Source of the DNA: an uncultured Bacteroidales bacterium
Lineage (GTDB): Bacteria; Bacteroidota; Bacteroidia; Bacteroidales; UBA932
DNA: 45,093 nt
Direction of reading: 5' to 3'
Assembly: GCA_947367315.1 (NCBI GenBank)
Contig: CANBDX010000008.1
Location: forward strand, 1 to 45,093
Shown here in pieces: positions 10,072-20,068 of the stretch; position 1 is the stretch's first letter, and each line of letters begins with the position of its first letter. The notes beneath the pieces were generated by a model. That model had not been told where the DNA came from. It made no database searches and saw only the letters and a list, made by a program, of their open reading frames with translations. The position numbers and the translations under genes are program-made.

Positions 10072-11988
10072 TTAAAACAGTTTTACAAATACTTCTATTG
10101 CCTGATACTCCGCCATTCCCAGCGCATCATACAGGCGTGCTGTGTTCTGGGTCCTTTCCTCCGCTCTCTGCCAGAATTCACGTGGATCCTCGCCCGGGAA
10201 AGGAACGATGTCCTTCTGTGAAAGGTGGCGGTATATGGCATGACGTTTCTTGATTACTTCGTCCGGACTGAGCGGAACGGCCATGTCCACCTTGCCGAGC
10301 TCCCACTCCATCCATGCACCTCTGTAGAGCCATACGTGGCATTCTTCAAGCCACTTCTCTCCCTTTAGCTGATTCAGAGCCTCAAGGACAGCCTCTGTAC
10401 ATACACGGTGTGTTCCATGAGGGTCTGCAAGGTCACCTGCAAGATATATCTGGTGCGGCTGAACTTTCTGGAGAAGTGCTATGATGATGTCGATGTCGGC
10501 CTGAGTGCGTTCACCCTTCTTGATGCCTCCTGTCTCATAGAAAGGAAGATTGAGGAAGTGAGTGTTGGTCTGATCGTTCAGGCCGAAGGAACGTACTGCG
10601 CTCTTGGCTTCGGCGCGGCGGATCGCTCCCTTGAGGTTGAGCAGTGCTCTTGGTTCAGGCTCTCCCGGTCTCTTGGATGCTATGATCTCCTTCACCTCGT
10701 CGAATCTGTCACCGAATCCGAGCTCGCGTGCGGCATCCATATGCTGGAGGACTACGTCATCGTGTACGGCAACGTTTCCGGAGGTCTCGTATGCAACATG
10801 CACGTCATGTCCCTGTTCAACGAGTCTGATGAATGTACCTCCCATTGAGATTACGTCATCGTCCGGATGTGGTGAGAAGATAATGACCTTCTTAGGGAAT
10901 GGAGTTGATGGTACCGGCCTTGTGCTGTCATCTGCATCAGGCTTTCCTCCCGGCCATCCTGAAATCGTATGCTGGAGGTCGTTGAATACCTTTATGTTGA
11001 TCTGGTCGTATGATCCGCATCTTTCGAGAAGTTCTCCCAGACCATTGGTCAGGTAGTCTTTCTGGGTGAGCTTGAGGATAGGCTTGTGAACCTGCTCGCA
11101 TAGCCATACCACAGCCTTTCTTATGAACTTAGGAGTCCACTCGCATGGACCTACAAGCCAAGGTGCAACATTTCTTGTAAGAAGGCTTGCAGAGTTTTCG
11201 TCTGTATAGAATGAGATGTCACCATGCTTCTGGAGGAATGATGCAGGACATGATGAGTCTGCTGCATCTTCTGTTATTCTCTTCACCACCTGAGCCTTGT
11301 CTTCACCCCATCCTATAAGCATGATTTTCTTTGCGCTCATCATTGTGGAGATGCCCATTGCGATAGCGCTTCTTGGAGTTATGTCGAGGTTGCCTGCGAA
11401 ATTCTTTGCTTGCCTCTTGCGTGAGCCATATGAAAGGAGTACTGTTCTTGTGCGGCTCTGTTCGGATGCTCCGGCCTCGTTGAATCCGATCTGGCCGGAT
11501 TCTCCGGTACCCATTACCAGGAGGTCAAGGCCAGTTGCCTTTCTGTCGTATTCTGAGCAGAATTCGGACACGTATGCACTGTCATGAATCTCTGTAAGCT
11601 TAGGTACGTGCACGTTTTCCGGCTTGATGTCGATGTTTGCCACGAGCTCCTCATAAAGCCTTCGGTTACGGCTCTGGGTGTCTGCAGGAGCTGGATAGTA
11701 TTCGTCGATACTGTAGATTTCCACATTCTTGAACGACACATCACCTGCCTTGTGGCGCTTTACAAGCTCACGATAAATGTAGACCGGGGAAGAACCGGTG
11801 CTGAGACCGAGCCTGTAGGTTCCGGGAGTAGTGTTGATTGCTTCAATAATCTTTTCGGCAATTCGATTACTTGCATCCACTTCGTCTTCGAAGATGTGTG
11901 CAGGAATCCTTTCGTAGGTGTGTTTGATACCGTTTGGAAGACCGGCCTCTATCAGGCCTCCGTCTTTAGGCAGTGAAAACTTCTTCAT
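10072..11988 (-). CDS. NagB-like isomerase domain fused to a PIG-L/LmbE-like deacetylase domain
   Basis: N-terminal 'LGLSTGSSPVYIYRELV...YSIDEYYP' isomerase fold; C-terminal 'KVIIFSPHPDDDVISMGGTFIRLVEQGHDVHVAY' PIG-L motif. Confidence 0.93.
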   Translation of the reverse strand: MKKFSLPKDGGLIEAGLPNGIKHTYERIPAHIFEDEVDASNRIAEKIIEAINTTPGTYRLGLSTGSSPVYIYRELVKRHKAGDVSFKNVEIYSIDEYYPAPADTQSRNRRLYEELVANIDIKPENVHVPKLTEIHDSAYVSEFCSEYDRKATGLDLLVMGTGESGQIGFNEAGASEQSRTRTVLLSYGSRKRQAKNFAGNLDITPRSAIAMGISTMMSAKKIMLIGWGEDKAQVVKRITEDAADSSCPASFLQKHGDISFYTDENSASLLTRNVAPWLVGPCEWTPKFIRKAVVWLCEQVHKPILKLTQKDYLTNGLGELLERCGSYDQINIKVFNDLQHTISGWPGGKPDADDSTRPVPSTPFPKKVIIFSPHPDDDVISMGGTFIRLVEQGHDVHVAYETSGNVAVHDDVVLQHMDAARELGFGDRFDEVKEIIASKRPGEPEPRALLNLKGAIRRAEAKSAVRSFGLNDQTNTHFLNLPFYETGGIKKGERTQADIDIIIALLQKVQPHQIYLAGDLADPHGTHRVCTEAVLEALNQLKGEKWLEECHVWLYRGAWMEWELGKVDMAVPLSPDEVIKKRHAIYRHLSQKDIVPFPGEDPREFWQRAEERTQNTARLYDALGMAEYQAIEVFVKLF

Positions 11989-12082
11989 TAGATGATGTGT
12001 TTAAAGGAATTACAAAGTTATAAAAAAACTCTACAAATGTTACTCATTATGATAAGAATGCTTGGATTTTGATACCCACAGA

Positions 12083-12113
12083 CTTGTTTTTCTGGAAAAT
12101 ATAAATAAATTTG
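12083..12113 (+). promoter_or_regulatory. Bacteroidetes-type promoter of hppA
   Basis: TTG (12084-12086)-N19-TAAATTTG (12106-12113), 22 nt before the ATG. Confidence 0.6.
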
Positions 12114-12135
12114 TCTCGCTAAAATTAATAACGAC

Positions 12136-14328
12136 ATGACTAACCTATTCTATCTAGTGCCGGCGGCGGCAGTGATTGCTCTGTTGTTCGCCTACCTGTT
12201 TTTCCGACAGATGATGAAGGAAAGCGAAGGAAATGTGACAATGAAGGAGATTGCCAGGTTCGTGAGAGAGGGAGCTATGGCCTATCTGAAGCAGCAGTAC
12301 AAAGTGGTGACAATTGTGTTCATTATTTTGGCTGCTTTTTTTGCAGTCCTTGCTTATGTATTCCATGTGCAGAATCCATGGGTGCCGTTTGCATTCCTTA
12401 CAGGAGGATTCTTCTCGGGACTTGCAGGATTTGTGGGTATGAAGACTGCTACATATGCTTCCGCGAGAACAGCAAATGCTGCAATGCGTTCACTCAATTC
12501 AGGTCTTAAGGTTGCGTTTCGAAGCGGTGCCGTCATGGGACTTACCGTGGTCGGTCTCGGACTTCTCGATATAGCCATATGGTGGTTTATCCTATCAGGC
12601 TTTTATCCTACAACCGACCCTCAGAATCTCGTAATCATCACCACCACGATGCTTACATTCGGTATGGGAGCTTCAACTCAGGCCCTTTTCGCACGTGTGG
12701 GCGGAGGTATCTACACCAAGGCTGCCGATGTCGGAGCTGACCTTGTGGGTAAGGTTGAGGCCGGTATTCCGGAGGATGACCCTCGCAACCCTGCTACAAT
12801 CGCTGATAATGTCGGTGATAATGTCGGTGATGTTGCCGGTATGGGAGCAGACCTCTATGAGTCATACTGTGGATCAATCCTCGCTACATGCGCCCTCGGT
12901 GCATCTGCATATTATATGGGAGGTACAGACCTTCAGCTTAAGGCCATATTTGCGCCGATGCTTATCGCTGCAGTAGGTGTGGTGCTGTCTCTCGTAGGAA
13001 TATTTACAGTAAGGACTAAGGAAGGAGCAGGCATGCAGCAGCTTCTTAAGTCTCTCGGAGTCGGAACCAACCTCAGTTCTGTGCTTATCGCTGCGGCTAC
13101 ATTCGGCATCATGTATGTCCTCGGAATGGATAACTGGTGGCAGCTTTCGCTTTCTGTTGTCGTTGGTCTTGTTGCGGGAGTCGTGATAGGCCAGGCTACT
13201 GAATATTATACATCCCACTCATACAAGCCTACCCAGAAACTGGCGGAATCGGCTGAGACAGGTCCTGCTACCGTGATCATATCAGGTGTCGGCCTCGGTA
13301 TGCTTTCTACAGCCATTCCTGTCGTGACCATCGCAGTGGCTATCCTGCTTGCATATCTCTGTGCAAACGGATTCGACCTCTCGTTCTCGGCACATAGCCT
13401 CAGCCAGGGTCTTTACGGCATCGGTATCGCAGCTGTGGGAATGCTCTCGACATTGGGAATCACCCTCGCGACCGACGCATACGGCCCTATCGCGGATAAC
13501 GCCGGCGGAAACGCGCAGATGAGCGAGCTCGACCCGGAAGTGCGCAAGCGTACAGATGTGCTTGATGCTCTCGGCAACACTACCGCCGCTACCGGAAAGG
13601 GATTCGCGATCGGATCGGCAGCCCTTACAGGCCTTGCACTCCTCGCATCCTATATCGAAGAAATCAAGATCGGCCTCACGCATATCGGCAAGCAGATAGA
13701 GTCTGTTTCGGGTGAGCTTATCGATGCGGCTCAGGCTACCATTCCTGACATCATGGCATATTACCATGTGGACCTTATGAATCCTATGGTGCTTGTTGGC
13801 GTGTTCATCGGAGCGATGATGTCATTCCTCTTCTGCGGTCTCACTATGAATGCTGTGGGACGTGCGGCACAGAGCATGGTGACAGAGGTTCGCCGTCAGT
13901 TCCGCGAGATCAAGGGTATCCTCACCAAGGAAGCTACTCCTGATTACGCACGCTGCGTGGAAATCTCCACAAAGGGTGCTCAGCGCGAGATGCTTCTCCC
14001 GTCTATGATCGCCATCATCGTTCCTGTTGTAGTAGGACTTGTTCTCGGAGTGGCTGGCGTGATGGGTCTCCTTATCGGAGGTCTTGGCAGCGGCTTCGTG
14101 CTTGCGGTCTTCATGGCCAACTCAGGCGGAGCATGGGACAATGCCAAGAAATACGTTGAGGAAGGTCATCTCGGAGGCAAGAATTCAGAGGCTCATAAGG
14201 CTACAGTTACAGGTGACACTGTCGGCGATCCTTTCAAGGATACGTCCGGACCGTCCCTCAACATCCTCATCAAGCTCATGAGCATGGTGTCCATCGTGAT
14301 GGCCGGCCTGACAGTCTGGATCCATTAG
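12136..14328 (+). CDS. hppA: Membrane-bound ion-translocating pyrophosphatase
   Basis: Many TM helices; '[47 protein letters not shown]', '[22 protein letters not shown]', '[12 protein letters not shown]'. Confidence 0.97.
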   Translation: MTNLFYLVPAAAVIALLFAYLFFRQMMKESEGNVTMKEIARFVREGAMAYLKQQYKVVTIVFIILAAFFAVLAYVFHVQNPWVPFAFLTGGFFSGLAGFVGMKTATYASARTANAAMRSLNSGLKVAFRSGAVMGLTVVGLGLLDIAIWWFILSGFYPTTDPQNLVIITTTMLTFGMGASTQALFARVGGGIYTKAADVGADLVGKVEAGIPEDDPRNPATIADNVGDNVGDVAGMGADLYESYCGSILATCALGASAYYMGGTDLQLKAIFAPMLIAAVGVVLSLVGIFTVRTKEGAGMQQLLKSLGVGTNLSSVLIAAATFGIMYVLGMDNWWQLSLSVVVGLVAGVVIGQATEYYTSHSYKPTQKLAESAETGPATVIISGVGLGMLSTAIPVVTIAVAILLAYLCANGFDLSFSAHSLSQGLYGIGIAAVGMLSTLGITLATDAYGPIADNAGGNAQMSELDPEVRKRTDVLDALGNTTAATGKGFAIGSAALTGLALLASYIEEIKIGLTHIGKQIESVSGELIDAAQATIPDIMAYYHVDLMNPMVLVGVFIGAMMSFLFCGLTMNAVGRAAQSMVTEVRRQFREIKGILTKEATPDYARCVEISTKGAQREMLLPSMIAIIVPVVVGLVLGVAGVMGLLIGGLGSGFVLAVFMANSGGAWDNAKKYVEEGHLGGKNSEAHKATVTGDTVGDPFKDTSGPSLNILIKLMSMVSIVMAGLTVWIH

Positions 14329-14359
14329 GATTTCTACAACAAACTGACCGTAATACCCG

Positions 14360-14399
14360 ACATCCCTTGCAATCGCTCTGATTGTGAGGGATGTTTTAT
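14360..14399 (+). terminator. Rho-independent terminator of hppA
   Basis: ACATCCCTTGCAATC-GCTCT-GATTGTGAGGGATGT stem followed by TTTATT. Confidence 0.8.
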
Positions 14400-14472
14400 T
14401 ATTACAGGAAAAACTTTGCATCGCGGGATATGAGCAGCATTATTACTATATTAGCAGCCTAATTCCAATGAG

Positions 14473-15498
14473 ATGAACCGGACACTTAAAAGAGACAATT
14501 CTATAGACCTCATGAGGTTTATAGGTCTTACGATGATAGTGCTTGCACATATAGGACTGTCAAAGGAAAACCCTCTTTTCCAGCTGAGATGCTTCGATGT
14601 GCCTCTTATGGTATTTACCTCGGGCCTTGCCTTTTCCGGAAAGTCCATCGGGGCATATTTCCCGTTTATGTGCAAAAGGAGTCTCAGACTGCTGGTGCCA
14701 GTGTATGTTTTTGTGACTGCATATATCCTGCTTAATCCTGTGCTTTCGGATCTGGGACTGGTGATGCATTATCAGCCGGAAAGGATATTCGGAACTTATA
14801 TCCTGAGGCTTCAGCCTACTATCGGTTATGTATGGATTATCAGGGTGTTCCTGATTGTCATGCTGATGACTCCGCTGCTTCTGAAGCTGGAAAAACTGCT
14901 TAAGCCGGGATGGTGTGTTTATGTGTTGGCGGCATTCATGCTGGATTTTCAGGATCTGCTTGTCGAGTGGTTACAGCCTTTCCGTACGGTGATCCTTGTC
15001 GAGGATTGGATACTGTATGCCATGGCATATCCTGCTGTCTTTCTGGTCGGACTAAGGTTCCGTAACGCATCCATGAAGGAACGTCTGGTCGTCATGATGT
15101 TCCTGGTTGCCGCCATGGTCGTTAAAGGAATAGGTGTCGCGGAGGAGTATGGTACCTGGATGAGGTTCCAGCCGTTCAAATATCCTCCTCAGTCATATTT
15201 CCTGCTGTGGGGCATCACCGTCAGCTGTTTTCTGTGGACGACTTCCCGCTGGTGGGCACGTGTTCTGGACAATGGCCTGTTTACATTCATAGGGCGCAAT
15301 ACGATATGGATATATCTGTGGCATATCCCTTTTGTGAACATCGTGGTCGGAGGACCGTTTGACGGTTGGGCTCTGGTTTGGAAATATGTCTTTGTGTATG
15401 GGGCGGCCTTATGTTTATATGCTGTGCAATACACTCTTGTGAGACTTGCCGACAGACGTTGGCCCGAAAATAGGATAACCGGATATTTTATAGGATAA
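14473..15498 (+). CDS. Acyltransferase 3 family (OafA/YrhL-like) membrane protein
   Basis: 'RDNSIDLMRFIGLTMIVLAHIG' N-terminus, about 10 TM helices, 'IYLWHIPF'. Confidence 0.85.
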   Translation: MNRTLKRDNSIDLMRFIGLTMIVLAHIGLSKENPLFQLRCFDVPLMVFTSGLAFSGKSIGAYFPFMCKRSLRLLVPVYVFVTAYILLNPVLSDLGLVMHYQPERIFGTYILRLQPTIGYVWIIRVFLIVMLMTPLLLKLEKLLKPGWCVYVLAAFMLDFQDLLVEWLQPFRTVILVEDWILYAMAYPAVFLVGLRFRNASMKERLVVMMFLVAAMVVKGIGVAEEYGTWMRFQPFKYPPQSYFLLWGITVSCFLWTTSRWWARVLDNGLFTFIGRNTIWIYLWHIPFVNIVVGGPFDGWALVWKYVFVYGAALCLYAVQYTLVRLADRRWPENRITGYFIG

Positions 15499-15499
15499 T

Positions 15500-16726
15500 A
15501 TGAAGAAGTTGGTTTTTGCGGCTTGTGCAGCCGTGTTTTCGCTGTGCATGTTGTTCACCTCATGTCAGAGTGAGCAGCAGGAACGTACCCCTCTGCAGGA
15601 CAGGGAACTATGGACGGAATATCTTGTGAAGGTGTCTGATCCTGTGATCAGAAATACTGCTGCAGGCACCTTGAAGGCCAATATGCCATATACCGGCCAT
15701 AAGGACAGGGATACAAGGAAGTTTTCTTATCTGGAGGCCTTTGGAAGGACTTTATGCGGTCTTGCCCCATGGCTTGAGTCGGATGAGGACGATCTGGGAA
15801 TGAAGCAGGAGTATCGTGAGCTTGCAAGAGCAGCCCTGGCAAATGCAGTGGATCCGGAATCACCGGATTATATGGAGTTCAAGGAAGGCAGACAACCTCT
15901 GGTTGATGCTGCATATCTGGCCCAGGGAATGCTTCGTGCACCTCGTCAGCTCTGGGAGATGTCTTCGGATAAGGTGAAGGCGGATCTTGTCGCGGCGCTC
16001 AAGGATACCAGAGCCATTCAGCCTCATAACAATAACTGGCTTCTGTTTGCTTCGATGGTGGAAGCCGCTATTCTGGAATTCACAGGGGAATGTGATGTTG
16101 AGCGCATGATATATGGCGTGGATAAGTTCAAGGAGTGGTATAAGGGAGACGCTTTTTATGGCGACGGCCCGGCTTTCCATATGGATTATTACAACAGTTA
16201 TGTGATCCATCCTATGCTTATGGATGTGCTTGCAGCAATGAAGAGACATGATGTGGAGGGATGGGATTTCATAGATGTCGAGAGTGTGCGCCATCGCCGT
16301 TATGCAGAGATTCTCGAGCGCATGGTAGCCCCTGACGGTACATATCCGGTCCTCGGACGCTCGATTTCTGCATGCCGTTGCGGTACGTTTCAGGTTCTTT
16401 CCCAGGCAGCCCTTCTTGGCAATCTTCCGGAGACGGTGTCTCCTGGACAGGCCAGGTCGGCTCTGACAGCCGTCATAGAACGCCAGCTTGAGAATCCGGA
16501 CAATTTTGACGAGAATGGTTGGCTTCGTATCGGGTTTGCAGGCTATCAGCCTGAGATGGCGGAGGGATATGTGAACACGGGAAGCCTTTACCATTGCACC
16601 ACGGCTTTTCTTGCCCTCGGACTTCCTTCCGACGACCCGTTCTGGACGGAGCCTTTCACTCCATGGACGGGAATGAGAGCCTGGTCCGGACAGAAAATAT
16701 CAGGAGACCATGCCATAAAGGATTGA
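15500..16726 (+). CDS. DUF2264-like lipoprotein
   Basis: Lipobox 'LCMLFTSC'; 'YLEAFGRTLCGLAPWLES', 'NNNWLLFASMVEAAIL', 'WYKGDAFYGDGPAFHMDYYNSYVIHPM'. Confidence 0.8.
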   Translation: MKKLVFAACAAVFSLCMLFTSCQSEQQERTPLQDRELWTEYLVKVSDPVIRNTAAGTLKANMPYTGHKDRDTRKFSYLEAFGRTLCGLAPWLESDEDDLGMKQEYRELARAALANAVDPESPDYMEFKEGRQPLVDAAYLAQGMLRAPRQLWEMSSDKVKADLVAALKDTRAIQPHNNNWLLFASMVEAAILEFTGECDVERMIYGVDKFKEWYKGDAFYGDGPAFHMDYYNSYVIHPMLMDVLAAMKRHDVEGWDFIDVESVRHRRYAEILERMVAPDGTYPVLGRSISACRCGTFQVLSQAALLGNLPETVSPGQARSALTAVIERQLENPDNFDENGWLRIGFAGYQPEMAEGYVNTGSLYHCTTAFLALGLPSDDPFWTEPFTPWTGMRAWSGQKISGDHAIKD

Positions 16727-16799
16727 TGACGTACGGGCTCCCCTTTACGGATAATCGTTCATAATAGGCACTATCTGCTGATTGAAATGAAATTTCTGC

Positions 16800-16807
16800 T
16801 ATCTTTG
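16800..16807 (+). promoter_or_regulatory. -7 box of the sufB promoter
   Basis: TATCTTTG matching TAnnTTTG, 51 nt upstream of the sufB ATG; no clear -33 element. Confidence 0.5.
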
Positions 16808-16857
16808 CATGTTAGGCCGTTCTGCGGCCTATACATTGAAGGTAGCAGAATTTTGTT

Positions 16858-18297
16858 ATGAGTAAGGATAAGGAAATATTGGATAACATTGCAGACAAGG
16901 AGTATGAGCACGGCTTTGTGACTGATGTCGAACAGGAGTTCATACCGAAAGGTCTCAATGAAGATATAATACGTCTGATTTCAGCGAAGAAGCAGGAGCC
17001 TGAGTGGATGCTTGAGTTCCGTCTTGAGGCTTTCCGACGCTGGCAGAAGATGAAGGTGCCTGCATGGGCACATCTTGATATTCCTGAAATAGATTTTCAG
17101 GATATAATCTATTATGCGGCTCCGAAGAAGGATGAAGACCGTCCGAAGGAAATCGACCCGGAGCTGGAAAAGACTTTCGACAAGCTCGGGATACCGCTTC
17201 ATGAACGCAAGGCCCTGGCGGGAGTGGCTGTGGATGCCGTTTTCGATTCGGTCTCCGTGACCACTACTTTCCGTTCGGCCCTTGCCGAAAAGGGAATCAT
17301 ATTCTGTTCTTTCTCAGAGGCTGTACGCGAGCATCCTGAACTTGTCCGCAAGTATCTGGCTTCGGTAGTTCCGGTGGGAGACAATTTCTATGCGGCCTTG
17401 AATTCGGCTGTATTCAGTGACGGCTCGTTTGTGTATATACCCAAGGGAGTGCGTTGCCCTATGGAACTTTCGAGCTATTTCCGTATAAATGCGGCAGGTA
17501 CCGGTCAGTTCGAGAGGACGCTGATCGTGGCGGACGAGGGCTCGTATGTGAGCTATATGGAGGGATGTACTGCGCCGATGCGTGACGAGAACCAGCTCCA
17601 TGCGGCTGTGGTGGAGATAATCGTGGAGAAGGATGCGGATGTGAAGTATTCGACAGTGCAGAACTGGTATCCTGGAGATGCCGAGGGCCGTGGCGGCATA
17701 TTCAATTTCGTGACTAAGAGGGGGATATGCAAGGGATCAGGCAGCCACCTTTCATGGACTCAGGTGGAAACAGGCTCTGCCATCACATGGAAGTATCCTT
17801 CGACAATCCTCAAGGGAGACAATTCGTCATCGGAGTTCTATTCCGTGGCTGTGACCAATAATATGCAGCAGGCGGATACGGGAACTAAGATGATACACAT
17901 AGGTCGTAATACCCGCAGCCGTATTGTCAGCAAGGGTATATCGGCTGGACGCAGCCAGAACAGCTATCGCGGTCTGGTGAAGATGCTGCCAGGTGCTGAC
18001 AATGCACGTAACTTCTCGCAGTGCGACAGCCTGCTGATTGGCGACCGATGCGGAGCACATACATTCCCTTATATCGAAAATGCCAACAAGACCGCGGTGG
18101 TGGAGCACGAGGCAACCACTTCGAAGATAAGCGAGGATCAGCTGTTCTATTGCAACCAGAGAGGTATCGGCCCGGAGGAAGCTGTGGGGCTGATTGTGAA
18201 TGGATATGCCCGTGAGGTGCTGTCGAAGCTTCCTATGGAGTTTGCGGTTGAGGCGCAGAAGCTTCTGCAGGTGAGTCTGGAGGGCTCTGTAGGTTAG
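16858..18297 (+). CDS. sufB: Fe-S cluster assembly protein SufB
   Basis: '[35 protein letters not shown]', '[27 protein letters not shown]', '[22 protein letters not shown]'. Confidence 0.97.
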   Translation: MSKDKEILDNIADKEYEHGFVTDVEQEFIPKGLNEDIIRLISAKKQEPEWMLEFRLEAFRRWQKMKVPAWAHLDIPEIDFQDIIYYAAPKKDEDRPKEIDPELEKTFDKLGIPLHERKALAGVAVDAVFDSVSVTTTFRSALAEKGIIFCSFSEAVREHPELVRKYLASVVPVGDNFYAALNSAVFSDGSFVYIPKGVRCPMELSSYFRINAAGTGQFERTLIVADEGSYVSYMEGCTAPMRDENQLHAAVVEIIVEKDADVKYSTVQNWYPGDAEGRGGIFNFVTKRGICKGSGSHLSWTQVETGSAITWKYPSTILKGDNSSSEFYSVAVTNNMQQADTGTKMIHIGRNTRSRIVSKGISAGRSQNSYRGLVKMLPGADNARNFSQCDSLLIGDRCGAHTFPYIENANKTAVVEHEATTSKISEDQLFYCNQRGIGPEEAVGLIVNGYAREVLSKLPMEFAVEAQKLLQVSLEGSVG

Positions 18298-18301
18298 AAT
18301 A

Positions 18302-18410
18302 TGGTCGGGGTGAGGTTTGAAAAACTAAATCCCTCCCACCGCTTCGCGGCGGGCCCCTCCCGTTCACAAGGCCACGGGCGGCCATGGTTTTTCAAACCTC
18401 ACCCCGACCA
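18302..18410. repeat. Large palindromic element, copy 1 (24-bp outer stem enclosing a two-hairpin GC-rich core)
   Basis: Arms 18302-18325 TGGTCGGGGTGAGGTTTGAAAAAC and 18387-18410 are perfect reverse complements; core 18330-18384 nearly identical to copy 2 on the opposite strand. Confidence 0.92.
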
Positions 18411-18500
18411 AGTGAACTGAGCATTCAGCAGCGGGCAGCCTGCTGTAGCGGTACCGGCATGAAACGTCGTGGCAATCTTTTAAATGAAAATGAAATTTTA

Positions 18501-19154
18501 ATGGAATTCTGGAACATCATACTGTTTGAAATGGGCGGGAAGCCGGTGCTGCTGATAGATCTGCTGTCGGCGGTGTTCGGCCTTACCACCGTATTCCTTG
18601 CAGGACGTAACAGCAGATATAACTTCTATGTAGGTTACATGTATACTGCGTTGCTGTTCTTCATGTTCTGGCAGAAGAACCTATACGCCAACCTTCTGCT
18701 TCAGCCTATATCCCTTGGAATCAACATTCTGGGGCAGTACCGCTGGAGTCATCCGCGCAAGGGTGAGGAGAGTGCTTCCGGGAACGGTGCCTTGAAGGTG
18801 ACCATGCTCGGGTGGCCTCAGAGGGGCATGGTTGTAGCTCTTGTGCTGGTGCTTGCTCTGGGATGGGGCTGGCTTATGAGCATGATGGGCACCAAGTGGT
18901 TTGTGGGATATTTCCCTGCGAATCCGCTTCCGTATCTGGATTGCTGCGTGACTGTGCTGATACTTACAGCTCAGACTTTGTCTGCCCTGAAGAAATGGGA
19001 CTGCTGGATAGCATGGCTTTTTGTGAATGTGGCTAATCTGGTGCTGTTCCTGAAGGCGGGACTGGTGTTCATGCCTGTAGTGAGCAGTCTGTATCTGGTA
19101 AACGGAATATGGTCGCTGTTTACGTGGTATAAATTATACAGGAGGAATGCATAA
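18501..19154 (+). CDS. pnuC: Nicotinamide riboside/mononucleotide transporter PnuC-like
   Basis: 'SAVFGLTTVFLAGRNSRYNFYVGYMYTALLFFMFWQKNLYANLLLQPISLGINILGQYRW'. Start at 18501 is preferred because the upstream ORF extension runs through palindrome copy 1. Confidence 0.8.
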   Translation: MEFWNIILFEMGGKPVLLIDLLSAVFGLTTVFLAGRNSRYNFYVGYMYTALLFFMFWQKNLYANLLLQPISLGINILGQYRWSHPRKGEESASGNGALKVTMLGWPQRGMVVALVLVLALGWGWLMSMMGTKWFVGYFPANPLPYLDCCVTVLILTAQTLSALKKWDCWIAWLFVNVANLVLFLKAGLVFMPVVSSLYLVNGIWSLFTWYKLYRRNA

Positions 19155-19165
19155 ACGCTCAAAAT

Positions 19166-19205
19166 ATACCATCGCGTCAAAAAAACGACATATTTTGTAG
19201 CGATG
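19166..19205. repeat. REP-like 40-nt hairpin, copy A
   Basis: ACCATCGCGTCA-N16-TGTAGCGATGGT. Confidence 0.85.
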
Positions 19206-19241
19206 GTGGATTATTTTGAATTAAAACACTGAAATTATAGA

Positions 19242-19281
19242 AGACCATCGTGTCAAAAACACGGCATATTTTGTAGCGATG
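19242..19281. repeat. REP-like 40-nt hairpin, copy B
   Basis: ACCATCGTGTCA-N16-TGTAGCGATGGT; paired with copy A, 36-nt linker. Confidence 0.85.
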
Positions 19282-19307
19282 GTGAGTTTTGAATAAAATT
19301 TAGCGAT

Positions 19308-20057
19308 ATGGCAAACGATATACTTTTGAAGATTGAGGGCCTGAGGGCTTCGGTTGAGGATAAGGAAATCCTGAAAGGCGTGAATCTGACTATCCGCAAG
19401 GGCGAAATCCATGCGGTGATGGGACCGAACGGTGCAGGAAAGAGTACCCTTTCGGCTGTGCTGGCCGGAAAGCCGCAGTTTACCGTGACAGCCGGTAGTG
19501 TGGAGTTTCTCGGACAGGACCTGCTCGCAATGTCTCCGGAGGAACGTGCATGGGCGGGAGTATTCCTTTCGTTCCAGTATCCTGTGGAGATACCTGGAGT
19601 AACCATCACCAATTTCATGAAGACAGCAGTGAATGCGCATCGTGCAGGCAAGGGACTTGAACCTCTCAAGGCAGGAGACTTCCTCAAGCTGCTTCGTGAG
19701 AAGATGGCTTTCGTGCAGATGAAGCCTGAGTTCGCAAAGCGTGAAGTGAATGTAGGATTCTCGGGAGGAGAGAAGAAGCGTAACGAGATATTCCAGATGG
19801 CCATGTTAGACCCAACGCTTGCCATCCTCGACGAGACTGACAGCGGACTTGATGTGGATGCTCTCCGTATTGTGGCGAACGGCGTGAATGCTCTTCACAA
19901 TCCGGAGAAGGCCGCTATTGTGATCACTCACTACCAGAGGCTGCTCGATTACATCGTTCCTGATGTGGTGCACGTGCTCAAGGATGGCAGGATCGTGAAG
20001 ACTGCCGGCAAGGAGCTCGTGTCTGAGATCGAGGAAAAGGGTTACGACAATCTGTAG
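19308..20057 (+). CDS. sufC: Fe-S cluster assembly ATPase SufC
   Basis: Walker A '[16 protein letters not shown]', '[39 protein letters not shown]'. Confidence 0.97.
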   Translation: MANDILLKIEGLRASVEDKEILKGVNLTIRKGEIHAVMGPNGAGKSTLSAVLAGKPQFTVTAGSVEFLGQDLLAMSPEERAWAGVFLSFQYPVEIPGVTITNFMKTAVNAHRAGKGLEPLKAGDFLKLLREKMAFVQMKPEFAKREVNVGFSGGEKKRNEIFQMAMLDPTLAILDETDSGLDVDALRIVANGVNALHNPEKAAIVITHYQRLLDYIVPDVVHVLKDGRIVKTAGKELVSEIEEKGYDNL

Positions 20058-20068
20058 GAGGTCTGCTT

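Noticed and set aside
18444-18455. TGTAGCGGTACC resembling a REP-like right arm
   Set aside because: No left arm 28 nt upstream and no hairpin.
18384-18500. Upstream extension of the pnuC ORF
   Set aside because: Runs through the large palindrome and a non-conserved stretch; ATG at 18501 starts the PnuC-like sequence.
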